Shown here in pieces: positions 1 through 6,755 of a stretch of 41,142 nt of DNA. A program made the position numbers and the translations under genes. Positions within the stretch are counted from its first letter, which is position 1, and every line of letters begins with the position of its first letter. Under the pieces are notes generated by a model that did no database searches, was not told where the DNA came from, and saw only the letters and a program-made list of their open reading frames with translations. This DNA is from JAFLUQ01 sp964551215 (lineage in GTDB: Bacteria > Bacillota > Clostridia > UMGS1883): the NCBI GenBank assembly GCA_964551215.1, contig CAZKBV010000005.1:1-41142 (forward strand). The letters run 5' to 3'.

Positions 1-98
1 TGTCCTCCGATAACAAGGGGATGCGCAAAAGTGGGAACCGAGGGGAAACCGTTCGGCCTACCCTCGAGAAATATTTTCCCGAAAGGAATGGTATAATA

Positions 99-1367
99 AT
101 GGCAAACAACCGTGAAGACCAAATGTATTGCGCCTTCTGCGGCAGAAGCAAAAGCCAGATAGGCAGACACCAGATAATAGCGGGCATTAACGCCTATATA
201 TGCGAGGACTGCGTCCGCGCTTGCTACGACATTGTTATGGACGAATTCGAGGGCTTTAAGGAAGAAAGCGGGGAAGCCGACATCCCTTCCGTAGACGGCG
301 TTCCCACTCCGAGAGAAATCAAGGACATCCTCGACGAATATGTTGTGGGGCAGGACAACGCGAAGCGCAGTCTTGCTGTCGCGGTATACAATCACTACAA
401 AAGAATAAATTCCAAAAAGAACGACGATGACGGCGTTGAAATTCAAAAGAGCAATATTCTTATGCTCGGCCCTACGGGAAGCGGCAAAACCTACCTCGCC
501 CAAACTCTTGCCCGAATACTTCAGGTTCCTTTTGCCATTGCCGACGCTACCAGCCTTACCGAGGCGGGCTATGTCGGCGAGGATGTGGAAAATATTCTTC
601 TGAAGCTGATTCAGGCGGCGGATTACGACATTCCCCTTGCGGAAAGAGGAATCATTTATATTGACGAGATTGATAAAATAACCAAAAAGGGAGAGAATGT
701 ATCTATAACCCGCGATGTAAGCGGCGAAGGCGTTCAGCAGGCTCTCCTTAAAATACTTGAGGGTACCGTGGCGTCCGTTCCTCCTCAGGGCGGGCGTAAG
801 CATCCGCATCAGGAATTTTATCAGATTGATACCACAAACATTCTCTTTATATGCGGCGGGGCCTTCGACGGGCTGGATAAGATAATCGAAAAGCGCACAG
901 GCAAGCAGGGCATAGGCTTTGGAGCGGAAATTGAAAGCAAAACCAAGCATGACACGGGGGAGATTTTTGCCAAGGCGGAGCCGCAGGATCTTGTGAAGTA
1001 CGGTCTTATTCCGGAACTGGTGGGGCGTGTTCCCGTGGTTGTGTCGCTGGAAAGCCTTAACGAGGGGGCGCTTAAAAAAATATTGACGGAGCCTAAAAAC
1101 GCTCTTGTGCGCCAGTATAAAAAGCTTTTTTCCATTGACGATGTGGATTTTGAAATTACCGACGACGCCCTTTCCTTTATTGCGAAAAAGGCAATTGAGC
1201 GTGAAACAGGCGCAAGAGGGCTGAGAGCCATAATGGAAAAGTCCCTTAACGAGGCCATGTTTGACATTCCATCGGACAAGAGCATTGTTAAGGTCATTTT
1301 CGACAAGGAAAGCTTTGACGGCGGCAAGCCCACGTTTATTCACGCCGAGCTTCCGGACGTAATTTAA
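99..1367 (+). CDS. clpX: ClpX, ATP-dependent protease unfoldase subunit
   Basis: AAA+ unfoldase that recognises tagged substrates, unfolds them and feeds them into the ClpP peptidase in the cytosol. Seen in the 422-aa product: N-terminal zinc-binding domain with C11, C14, C35 and C38; Walker A GPTGSGKT at 124-131; pore loop GYVGED; Walker B IIYIDEID; the RKH loop (GGRKHPH); the ClpP-docking loop GIGFG; and sensor 2 GARGLRAIME. Length is normal for the family. The frame is open upstream to position 21, but the ATG at 99 follows GAAAGGA at a good distance and gives the usual family N-terminus, so it is preferred. Upstream clpP or tig genes, common partners, would lie outside the window. A 15-bp terminator follows, so clpX is the end of its transcript. 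Confidence 0.97.
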   Translation: MANNREDQMYCAFCGRSKSQIGRHQIIAGINAYICEDCVRACYDIVMDEFEGFKEESGEADIPSVDGVPTPREIKDILDEYVVGQDNAKRSLAVAVYNHYKRINSKKNDDDGVEIQKSNILMLGPTGSGKTYLAQTLARILQVPFAIADATSLTEAGYVGEDVENILLKLIQAADYDIPLAERGIIYIDEIDKITKKGENVSITRDVSGEGVQQALLKILEGTVASVPPQGGRKHPHQEFYQIDTTNILFICGGAFDGLDKIIEKRTGKQGIGFGAEIESKTKHDTGEIFAKAEPQDLVKYGLIPELVGRVPVVVSLESLNEGALKKILTEPKNALVRQYKKLFSIDDVDFEITDDALSFIAKKAIERETGARGLRAIMEKSLNEAMFDIPSDKSIVKVIFDKESFDGGKPTFIHAELPDVI

Positions 1368-1380
1368 ATTGCGGTAAAAT

Positions 1381-1427
1381 ATACGGCGTTGTTTTTGCAA
1401 ACTGCACAAAACAACGCCGTATTTTTA
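1381..1427 (+). terminator. Rho-independent terminator of clpX
   Basis: A perfect 15-bp stem (1381-1395 with 1408-1422) and 12-nt loop are followed by TTTTTATAC. It lies 14 bp after the clpX stop and separates clpX from the SOS-type gene downstream. Confidence 0.92.
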
Positions 1428-1445
1428 TACAAATTTAACAAAAAG

Positions 1446-1459
1446 CAAACAAATGTTCC
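1446..1459 (+). promoter_or_regulatory. LexA (SOS) box 1
   Basis: CAAACAAATGTTCC matches the Bacillus-type SOS box CGAACRNRYGTTYC with one mismatch. It lies just upstream of the -35 element, 40 bp from box 2. Confidence 0.75.
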
Positions 1460-1478
1460 TATTTTTTTAAAAAACCTA

Positions 1479-1507
1479 TTGACATCGAACAAATGTTCTG
1501 TTATACT
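1479..1507 (+). promoter_or_regulatory. SigA-type promoter of the LysM/SOS gene
   Basis: TTGACA at 1479-1484, a 17-bp spacer, and TATACT at 1502-1507. LexA box 2 fills almost the whole spacer, so a bound repressor would exclude RNA polymerase. Confidence 0.88.
1486..1499 (+). promoter_or_regulatory. LexA (SOS) box 2, between -35 and -10
   Basis: CGAACAAATGTTCT fits CGAACRNRYGTTYC at every position except the last base. It sits inside the promoter spacer. Confidence 0.9.
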
Positions 1508-1520
1508 AAAGACAGTGAAG

Positions 1521-1534
1521 CGAACAAATGTTCT
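1521..1534 (+). promoter_or_regulatory. LexA (SOS) box 3, downstream of transcription start
   Basis: CGAACAAATGTTCT, identical to box 2 and 35 bp further on, lies between the expected start of transcription and the AGGAGG ribosome binding site (1537-1542). Confidence 0.9.
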
Positions 1535-1550
1535 TTAGGAGGTTTTTTAA

Positions 1551-1871
1551 ATGACTGTTGAATATAGGAGAAAAAGGGCAAGGAGAGAGGCGGAGCTTAA
1601 CCGCCGGCGCAGAAGGGCTGTTATGTGCCTTATTGCGGTAATCGCCGTAGTATGGGCTGTTAAGAGCGGCGCGTTTATTTCGTCCACCAAGGCGGCGGAC
1701 GACAGCTTTGTCTACGTGTGCGTTGAAAAGGGCGACACCCTTTGGGGCATTTCGTCGGAATACCGTCCGGAGGGAGAGGATATCCGCAGCTTCGTGAGGG
1801 TAGTGGCTTCCTATAATGATTTGGAGGATCTTTCGGTGCGAGAGGGGGAAATTCTTAAAATTCCCCGGTAA
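1551..1871 (+). CDS. LysM protein with N-terminal membrane anchor; YneA-like SOS cell-division suppressor
   Basis: The 106-aa product has a very basic N-terminus (residues 1-23, many Arg/Lys), one membrane segment at about 24-42, and an extracytoplasmic LysM domain at about 54-105 (VEKGDTLWGISSEY ... GEILKIP). This is the architecture of Bacillus YneA, which blocks septation during DNA damage. The strongest support is regulatory: three LexA boxes cover its promoter. A good AGGAGG lies 8 nt before the start. Unlike the Bacillus arrangement, no lexA gene is next to it; clpX is upstream behind a terminator. The YneA role is inferred from architecture plus SOS control. A general peptidoglycan-binding protein is the alternative, but the triple LexA box makes that less likely. 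Confidence 0.82.
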   Translation: MTVEYRRKRARREAELNRRRRRAVMCLIAVIAVVWAVKSGAFISSTKAADDSFVYVCVEKGDTLWGISSEYRPEGEDIRSFVRVVASYNDLEDLSVREGEILKIPR

Positions 1872-1876
1872 AGGTC

Positions 1877-1905
1877 TTTACAAAATAAAAATTTAGGTGT
1901 AAAAT
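1877..1905 (+). promoter_or_regulatory. Promoter of the small Cys-rich gene
   Basis: TTTACA at 1877-1882, a 17-bp spacer, then TAAAAT at 1900-1905. It starts 6 bp after the LysM gene stop, so the small gene can be transcribed on its own. Confidence 0.7.
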
Positions 1906-1939
1906 ACAAGCATATACTTATTGAGAGGTTGTGTGGGCT

Positions 1940-2110
1940 GTGAAAATGTGTGTGCTTGACGAAAACAAGGTTTGCGACGAATGTTGGGATTGTATACGCT
2001 GTGACCTGAATCCGAAAAAAATATGCGATAACTGCGGCGAATGTATCGGTATGGACGCGGATATCAGAGCCATAAAAATCGACGCCATACGGTTTGAAGA
2101 AGATGAGTAG
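1940..2110 (+). CDS. Small Cys-rich protein, probably metal-binding
   Basis: A 56-codon reading frame ending in TAG at 2108-2110. Starts are possible at GTG 1931, GTG 1940 or ATG 1946. GAGAGG at 1923-1928 best fits GTG 1940. The protein contains eight Cys, in the pattern CDECWDCIRC followed by ICDNCGEC and one near the N-terminus (MCVL), and an acidic tail. The paired CxxC spacing suggests a zinc or iron-sulfur site. I do not recognise a functional family with certainty; similar tiny Cys-rich proteins seem to occur in Clostridia. It has its own promoter, and its stop is followed by a palindrome shared with the convergent DUF6171 gene, another small CxxC protein. Function unknown. Confidence 0.65.
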   Translation: MKMCVLDENKVCDECWDCIRCDLNPKKICDNCGECIGMDADIRAIKIDAIRFEEDE

Positions 2111-2111
2111 G

Positions 2112-2163
2112 GGCTTGGCGGTCGAAGTCGTGGGGGGAATTTCCCGACTTAGGACGCCAAGCC
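2112..2163. terminator. Imperfect palindrome between convergent genes, probable bidirectional terminator
   Basis: The outer arms GGCTTGGCG (2112-2120) and CGCCAAGCC (2155-2163) pair perfectly. The inner arms AAGTCG (2125-2130) and CGACTT (2145-2150) also pair. No strong T tract follows on either strand, so termination is inferred from the position between two converging stop codons. Confidence 0.55.
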
Positions 2164-2173
2164 GAAGGAATTG

Positions 2174-2440
2174 CTATTGGGCCGACCAGCGTTTCTTTTT
2201 AGCCGGACACGAGCCGGATTTCAGCAGAGTGCGTATCTGAACGTAGCAGCCGCACATAAGGCATACTCCGTTCATGTCCAGATATTCACATTCATCGCAT
2301 ATTTTAAGGCGTTTTTCTTGCTCCTCGGGGGAGCATATTTTTATGCCCTTCATATTTTTAAGCCGCTCGATTTCGGCTTCCGCCGCCGCTTTATGTATTT
2401 CGCTTGTGTATTCGCAGGCGCGGCATTTTCTTTTTTCCAT
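2174..2440 (-). CDS. DUF6171 family protein (small CxxC protein)
   Basis: An 88-aa protein with an N-terminal CRAC motif, a helical charged linker, and a C-terminal CDECEYLDMNGVCLMCGCYV segment followed by a late Cys (GSCPAK). The spacing of the C-terminal Cys cluster and the LCGC(F/Y)V(E/Q)-R element are those I associate with DUF6171 proteins, whose function is unknown. A structural zinc site is likely. It is transcribed from its own promoter, convergent with another tiny Cys-rich gene. GGGTGA precedes the start. Confidence 0.75.
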   Translation of the reverse strand: MEKRKCRACEYTSEIHKAAAEAEIERLKNMKGIKICSPEEQEKRLKICDECEYLDMNGVCLMCGCYVQIRTLLKSGSCPAKKKRWSAQ

Positions 2441-2459
2441 AGCTTTATCACCCGAAAAT

Positions 2460-2488
2460 ATTATACAGGTTTTTTTGCCGTTTGTAAA
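2460..2488 (-). promoter_or_regulatory. Promoter of the DUF6171 gene
   Basis: Read on the minus strand: TTTACA (2483-2488), 17-bp spacer, TATAAT (2460-2465). Confidence 0.8.
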
Positions 2489-2496
2489 GATTTTTA

Positions 2497-2525
2497 TTGC
2501 AGAAAGGGAAAGTTTGTGCTATAAT
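2497..2525 (+). promoter_or_regulatory. Promoter of the tagA-tmk operon
   Basis: TTGCAG (2497-2502), 17-bp spacer, TATAAT (2520-2525). It is back to back with the minus-strand promoter of the DUF6171 gene, with only 8 bp between the two -35 elements. Confidence 0.75.
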
Positions 2526-2599
2526 AAAATAAATATTGATTAACAGGATTATCCGGCGGCAAACAGCGTGCGGGAAAAGCTTACATTGGAGGGGACGGC

Positions 2600-3334
2600 A
2601 TGAATGACAAGATAAACATACTGGGAGCCAATATCCACATGGTTAATATGGAGGAAGCGGAAAAGCAGGCCATGAAGCTTATGGAAGCTCCGGGGTGCAG
2701 TGTTATTTACACGCCCAATTCGGAAATAATACTTTACGGCTACAAAAATCCGGAATTTATGGAAAAGCTCAACAGCGCCGACCTGACGGTGGCGGACGGA
2801 ATCGGGGTGGTTTACGCTTCGAGGATTCTTAAAAAGCCCTTGAAGGAAAGGGTGGCGGGCTATGATTTGGTCTGCCGTATGTTTAAAGACATGGCCGCGG
2901 AGGGGAAGTCCGTTTATCTTCTGGGAAGCAAGCCGGGCGTGGCGGAAGAAGCCGCCAAGGCCATTGTTAAATCCAACCCCGGCATAGTTATCGCCGGAAC
3001 CCACGACGGGTACTTCAAGGAGGACGCTCCTGTCATAGAAGCCGTAAACGCCGCCGCTCCCGACTTTTTGATGGTGTGCTTGGGCTTCCCGAAGCAGGAG
3101 GAATGGATATACAAAAACCGCGAATTTCTGAACGCAAGGCTGGTTATAGGCGCGGGAGGGTGTTTGGACGTATTTGCGGGAAATGTGCTGAGAGCGCCTA
3201 AGTTTTTTTGCGATCACGGCCTCGAATGGCTTTACAGACTGATAAAACAGCCCTACCGTTTTATCAGGATGCTTGCTCTGCCTAAGTTTGCGGCTACGGT
3301 GTTCTTCAAGGGAAAGAGATACAAAAAGAAATAA
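2600..3334 (+). CDS. WecG/TagA/CpsF family glycosyltransferase (GT26)
   Basis: The 244-aa product matches the length of the catalytic TagA core. TagA-type enzymes add N-acetylmannosamine to lipid-linked GlcNAc on the inner face of the membrane, the first committed step of wall teichoic acid or related polymer synthesis. Seen: TPNSEI around T38, the ADGIGVV motif with D66 (equivalent of the proposed catalytic Asp), ERVAGYDL, and a C-terminal GLEWLYRL...QPYRFIRM segment typical of the family's membrane-contacting tail. GGAGGGG at 2588-2594 supports the start. No other wall-polymer genes are adjacent; tmk follows within 17 bp, so the exact polymer cannot be named. Confidence 0.9.
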   Translation: MNDKINILGANIHMVNMEEAEKQAMKLMEAPGCSVIYTPNSEIILYGYKNPEFMEKLNSADLTVADGIGVVYASRILKKPLKERVAGYDLVCRMFKDMAAEGKSVYLLGSKPGVAEEAAKAIVKSNPGIVIAGTHDGYFKEDAPVIEAVNAAAPDFLMVCLGFPKQEEWIYKNREFLNARLVIGAGGCLDVFAGNVLRAPKFFCDHGLEWLYRLIKQPYRFIRMLALPKFAATVFFKGKRYKKK

Positions 3335-3351
3335 ACCGGAGGAAAATGGGG

Positions 3352-4008
3352 ATGCTTATTGTTATAGAGGGCGTGGACGCCAGCGGAAAGGAAACTCAGA
3401 CGGGGCTGCTGTGCGATTATCTTGAAAAAAAGGGAAAAAGGGTTAAGCGCATAACCTTCCCCGATTATAAAAGCCCCTCCTCCGCATTGGTAAAAATGTA
3501 CTTAGGCGGGGAATTCGGCGCCGACGCGGACAGCGTAAACCCCTATGCCGCCTCAATGTTTTACGCCGTGGACCGTTACGCCTCCTTTAAAAAGGAATGG
3601 GGCAGGCTGATTGGCACCGACGCTTATATTGTGGCCGACAGGTACGTAACCTCAAACGTCATATATCAGGCGGCAAAGCTCAAGGGCGAAAAAGAAAAAA
3701 AGGACTTTATCGCATGGCTGGAGGATTTGGAGTATTGCAGGCTGGGGCTTCCCCGACCGGACAAGGTTCTGTTTTTGAATATGGAGCCGGAGGCCGCCGC
3801 AAAGCTTATGGCGGCCAGAAAAAACAAAATTACCGACACTGACGAAAAGGATATACACGAAAGAAACGGGGCCTACCTTCGCGAGGCCTATGAAAACGCC
3901 TGCTTTGCGGCAAAGGAGTCGGGCTGGACGGAAATAAAGTGCAGCTTCGGCGGCGAACCCCGAAGCATTGAGGATATACATAAGGACATAATTTTAAGCG
4001 TTGAATAG
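3352..4008 (+). CDS. tmk: Thymidylate kinase (dTMP kinase)
   Basis: Phosphorylates dTMP to dTDP with ATP for DNA synthesis. Seen: the P-loop EGVDASGKET at the N-terminus, the DRY motif with surrounding residues (VADRYVTSN) that binds dTMP, and a lid region rich in charge (TDTDEKDIHERN). Two in-frame ATGs exist at 3346 and 3352. GGAGG at 3338-3342 lies 9 nt from the second but only 3 nt from the first, so 3352 is preferred (218 aa). It is in one operon with the upstream glycosyltransferase and the DUF2156 gene that begins 9 bp downstream. Confidence 0.92.
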   Translation: MLIVIEGVDASGKETQTGLLCDYLEKKGKRVKRITFPDYKSPSSALVKMYLGGEFGADADSVNPYAASMFYAVDRYASFKKEWGRLIGTDAYIVADRYVTSNVIYQAAKLKGEKEKKDFIAWLEDLEYCRLGLPRPDKVLFLNMEPEAAAKLMAARKNKITDTDEKDIHERNGAYLREAYENACFAAKESGWTEIKCSFGGEPRSIEDIHKDIILSVE

Positions 4009-4017
4009 AGGATAAAA

Positions 4018-4908
4018 ATGTTAGAATTCAGGGATATAACCGCGGCGGACAAGGCGGATTTCGACAGCTGCCGCCCGCCGGAAACGATTGCCTCGGAGGG
4101 CGCCTTCGCCACCATGTTTATATGGAACGGATACTACAATTTGAAGGTGGCCCGAGAAAACGGATTCTTGTTTATACAATTTAACATAAAGAACAGAATC
4201 CCTTCCTATTATTTCCCTTTGGGAAAGGGGGACGTGAATAAGGCTTTGGACAGCCTGAAGGAATACTGTCTGTCCCGAGGGGAAATAATGGCGTTTCGCC
4301 TTGTCGGAGAGGAACAGCTAAGTCGGCTTTTAAATTATCCCGGGGCGGATTTTTTGTATAACGAGGAAAGGGACTGCGAGGATTACGTATACCCTTCGGA
4401 GCAGCTTATTTCCTTAAATGGAAAAAAGCTGCACGCAAAGCGCAATCATATCAATTACTTCCTTGAAAACTACAGCTACACCTATGAGGAGGTAACTGCC
4501 GAGACGGCAAAAAACGAGTGCGCTCCCCTTATGTATGAGCTGGTAGGAAATAAGGAACGGAACGTAAATCCTTTTGAGCTTCCGGCAATGAAAATGTTCT
4601 TCGAGAATTACGACGCGCTTGGAGAGGAAGGGGCGGTTATTCGGGTGAACGGCGAAATAGTCGCCATGAGTTTCGGGGAGGCCATTTCCGACCGGACTGC
4701 TCTTATTCAGATTGAAGTGGCAAGGGACGAATACCGAGGAGCGTATCAGATGATAAATAAGCTGTTCTGCGAAAACCGCTGGAGGGACTATACCTTCATA
4801 AACCGCGAGGAGGATATGGGATTGGAGGGGCTTCGCAGGGCAAAGGAAAGCTACCGGCCCATATTTTTGGTGAAAAAATACACGGTAATTGAGAACAGGC
4901 GGGCATAG
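4018..4908 (+). CDS. DUF2156 (phosphatidylglycerol lysyltransferase C-terminal-like) protein
   Basis: A soluble 296-aa protein resembling the GNAT-fold DUF2156 domain that forms the catalytic part of MprF, but with no membrane segments. Visible landmarks: an N-terminal half starting with LEFRDITAADKADFD, the KLHAKRNHINYFLENY segment where MprF-type proteins position aminoacyl-tRNA, and a C-terminal INREEDMGLEGLRRAKESYRPIFLVKKY tail typical of the stand-alone family. Such proteins are widespread in Clostridia and their acceptor is not established. GAGGA precedes the start. It is the last gene of the tagA-tmk operon. Confidence 0.85.
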   Translation: MLEFRDITAADKADFDSCRPPETIASEGAFATMFIWNGYYNLKVARENGFLFIQFNIKNRIPSYYFPLGKGDVNKALDSLKEYCLSRGEIMAFRLVGEEQLSRLLNYPGADFLYNEERDCEDYVYPSEQLISLNGKKLHAKRNHINYFLENYSYTYEEVTAETAKNECAPLMYELVGNKERNVNPFELPAMKMFFENYDALGEEGAVIRVNGEIVAMSFGEAISDRTALIQIEVARDEYRGAYQMINKLFCENRWRDYTFINREEDMGLEGLRRAKESYRPIFLVKKYTVIENRRA

Positions 4909-4955
4909 GGGCAGCTTAAAAGGAAGTAAAAAAGAGAATGAAGCCGCAGGGCGGG

Positions 4956-4978
4956 GCTTAGGGAAGTATTCCCCAAGC
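4956..4978 (+). terminator. Weak hairpin after the DUF2156 gene
   Basis: GCTTAGGGAA (4956-4965) pairs with TTCCCCAAGC (4969-4978) apart from one mismatch, with a 3-nt loop. No T run follows, so this is a tentative terminator in the 122-bp gap before the next operon. Confidence 0.4.
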
Positions 4979-5030
4979 AGGCTTTCAAAGGCAACAATAA
5001 AACGATTTTAATAAAAGGAGTTGAATAAAT

Positions 5031-5576
5031 ATGGTATATTTATTTTTAGCGGACGGTTTTGAAATAGTAGAGGCAATGGCTCCCTTGGACATTTTGCGTC
5101 GGGGCGGAGTAGAGGTCAAGACTGTGGGCGTACTTGGAAAGAACGTGGTATGCTCAAAGGGCGTTGAGGTAAAAGCGGACATAACCATTGATCAGGTTGA
5201 CATGAAGGGCTGCGAAATGATAATCCTTCCGGGAGGTCTGCCCGGAGCGGAGTATCTTCGGGACAGCGAAAAAATTGAAGAAATCATAGATTATGCCGAA
5301 GCCAACGGTATTTATATGGCCGCGATATGCGCCGCTCCTATGGTTTTGGGGCTTCGGGGAGTTCTCAGAGGGAAAAAGGCCGTCTGCTATCCGGGGTACG
5401 AAAAGGAGCTTCAGGGCGCGCAGGTTATGGACAGCGACCGCTGCGGAGTGGTTACCGACGGACGGGTTATAACAGGGCGCGGCGCGGGAGTGAGCATAGA
5501 TTTTGGGCTTGCGCTTCTTACGGCTTTAAAGGGGCGCAAGGCTGCCGAGGCCGTGGCCGGTAAAATGCAGTGCTGA
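5031..5576 (+). CDS. DJ-1/PfpI family protein
   Basis: A 181-aa protein with the DJ-1 fold signature. The nucleophile elbow AAICAAPMVLG places the reactive Cys at C100, and E14 in the N-terminal DGFEIVEAMAPLD segment corresponds to the conserved Glu that tunes that Cys in DJ-1. The C-terminus (GVVTDGRVITGRGAGVSIDFGLALL) is characteristic of the DJ-1/ThiJ/YajL clade. Proposed family activities include glyoxalase or repair of glycated molecules and oxidative stress protection; which applies here is unknown. AAAGGAG precedes the start. The gene overlaps the following cyclo-ligase gene by 7 nt. Confidence 0.92.
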   Translation: MVYLFLADGFEIVEAMAPLDILRRGGVEVKTVGVLGKNVVCSKGVEVKADITIDQVDMKGCEMIILPGGLPGAEYLRDSEKIEEIIDYAEANGIYMAAICAAPMVLGLRGVLRGKKAVCYPGYEKELQGAQVMDSDRCGVVTDGRVITGRGAGVSIDFGLALLTALKGRKAAEAVAGKMQC

Positions 5577-6097
5577 TAAAAAGAGAGGAAATGCTGAGTC
5601 TCCGCCGTGAATTTGCGAAAACCGAAGGGTACCCCAAGGCAAACGAAAAAATCTGCGAGGCGCTTCGGTCTATGGCGGAGTTTCAGTCGGCGGAAAATGT
5701 TATGATATATCTCCCCCTCGGCGGCGAAGCGGACATAAGAGGGCTTTACTCCCCCGAAAAGAATTTCTTTATTCCCGTGACTGAGGGAGTGATTATTTCC
5801 GCCGCACGCTACACTCCGGATATGAAGCTGAAAAAAGGGGAGTGGGGAGTGTACGAGCCGGTAAAGCCGATCTTTGCCGACAAAAGTATTTTGGATTTTA
5901 TCGCGGCGCCCGCAGTGGCTGCGGATAAGGCCAAAAACCGTATGGGTTTCGGCAAGGGGTGCTACGACCGTTTCCTCGACGGCTTGAAATGCGCAAAGGC
6001 GGCGGTCTGCTTCAGCTTTCAGGTGACGGACGCCTTGGACGCGAAGCCCCATGACGTAAAAATGGATTATATTGTAACAGAGGACGGATGTTTTTAG
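5570..6097 (+). CDS. 5-formyltetrahydrofolate cyclo-ligase
   Basis: Converts 5-formyl-THF to 5,10-methenyl-THF using ATP, returning the dead-end folate to one-carbon metabolism. The 175-aa product carries the diagnostic RMGFGKGCYDRFL motif and the preceding AAPAVAADKAKN segment. The GTG start at 5570 lies inside the end of the DJ-1 gene, implying translational coupling. An ATG at 5591 is possible, but it would remove part of the N-terminal Lys/Arg-rich helix the family uses. The gene is followed 1 bp later by trmR. Confidence 0.9.
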   Translation: MLIKREEMLSLRREFAKTEGYPKANEKICEALRSMAEFQSAENVMIYLPLGGEADIRGLYSPEKNFFIPVTEGVIISAARYTPDMKLKKGEWGVYEPVKPIFADKSILDFIAAPAVAADKAKNRMGFGKGCYDRFLDGLKCAKAAVCFSFQVTDALDAKPHDVKMDYIVTEDGCF

Positions 6098-6098
6098 T

Positions 6099-6743
6099 AT
6101 GGAAGCTATAGAAAACGAGAGAGAATATTTGCTGTCTCTTATACCGAAAAGGAGCGATTTCCTGACAGAGCTTAGGAAGCGTTCGGCCTTGGAGGAAAGC
6201 TACGCCCCCATAGTATCTCCCGACACGGAGCAGCTTATAGTGACTCTCCTTTCTCTGATAAAGCCCAAGCGTATCCTTGAGGTGGGAACGGCGGTGGGCT
6301 ACAGCAGTATTCTTATGGCGGACAATACCGACGACGATTGCCGCATAATAACCGTGGAGCGGTACAAAAAACACGCCGATATGGCGGTGGACAATATTTT
6401 CAAGGTCGGCTATGAAAAACGGATAAACGTTATTGAAGGGGAGGCCGCGGAGGTTTTGGCTTGGCTTGACCCTCCCTTTGATTTTATATTTCTGGACGCG
6501 GCAAAGGGGCAGTACATAGAGTTTTTGCCGGAGCTTTTAAGGCTTTTGAGAAAGGGCGGAGCCTTGCTTTCGGACAACGTTCTTTTCCACGGAATGACCG
6601 GAGACGACCACAATGTCGTCCGCCGAAAGATAACTATTGTTAAACGGCTCAGGGCTTATCTGGAAGCCGTAACCGAACACCCTCAGCTTACCACCTCCCT
6701 TATACCTATCGGAGACGGGGCGGCGCTGTCGGTAAAGAAATAA
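6099..6743 (+). CDS. trmR: tRNA 5-hydroxyuridine methyltransferase TrmR (O-methyltransferase family 3)
   Basis: SAM-dependent class I methyltransferase of 214 aa. Motif I is ILEVGTAVGYSS at about 59-70; the acidic loop is TVERYKKHAD; FDFIFLDAAKGQY holds the metal/catalytic Asp; LSDNVLFHGM follows. This is the COG4122 type that includes Bacillus TrmR (YrrM), which methylates 5-hydroxyuridine at tRNA position 34 to 5-methoxyuridine. The U32 protein that follows corresponds to the hydroxylating enzyme of the same pathway, as in the Bacillus yrrMNO cluster, which supports TrmR over a small-molecule (catechol) methyltransferase. The SAH product can be consumed by MtnN/LuxS encoded downstream. Confidence 0.85.
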   Translation: MEAIENEREYLLSLIPKRSDFLTELRKRSALEESYAPIVSPDTEQLIVTLLSLIKPKRILEVGTAVGYSSILMADNTDDDCRIITVERYKKHADMAVDNIFKVGYEKRINVIEGEAAEVLAWLDPPFDFIFLDAAKGQYIEFLPELLRLLRKGGALLSDNVLFHGMTGDDHNVVRRKITIVKRLRAYLEAVTEHPQLTTSLIPIGDGAALSVKK

Positions 6744-6755
6744 AGGAAGATGCAA

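Noticed and set aside
21..98. ClpX start at position 21
   Set aside because: The extra 26 residues do not resemble ClpX, and the ATG at 99 has a ribosome binding site and the family's N-terminus.
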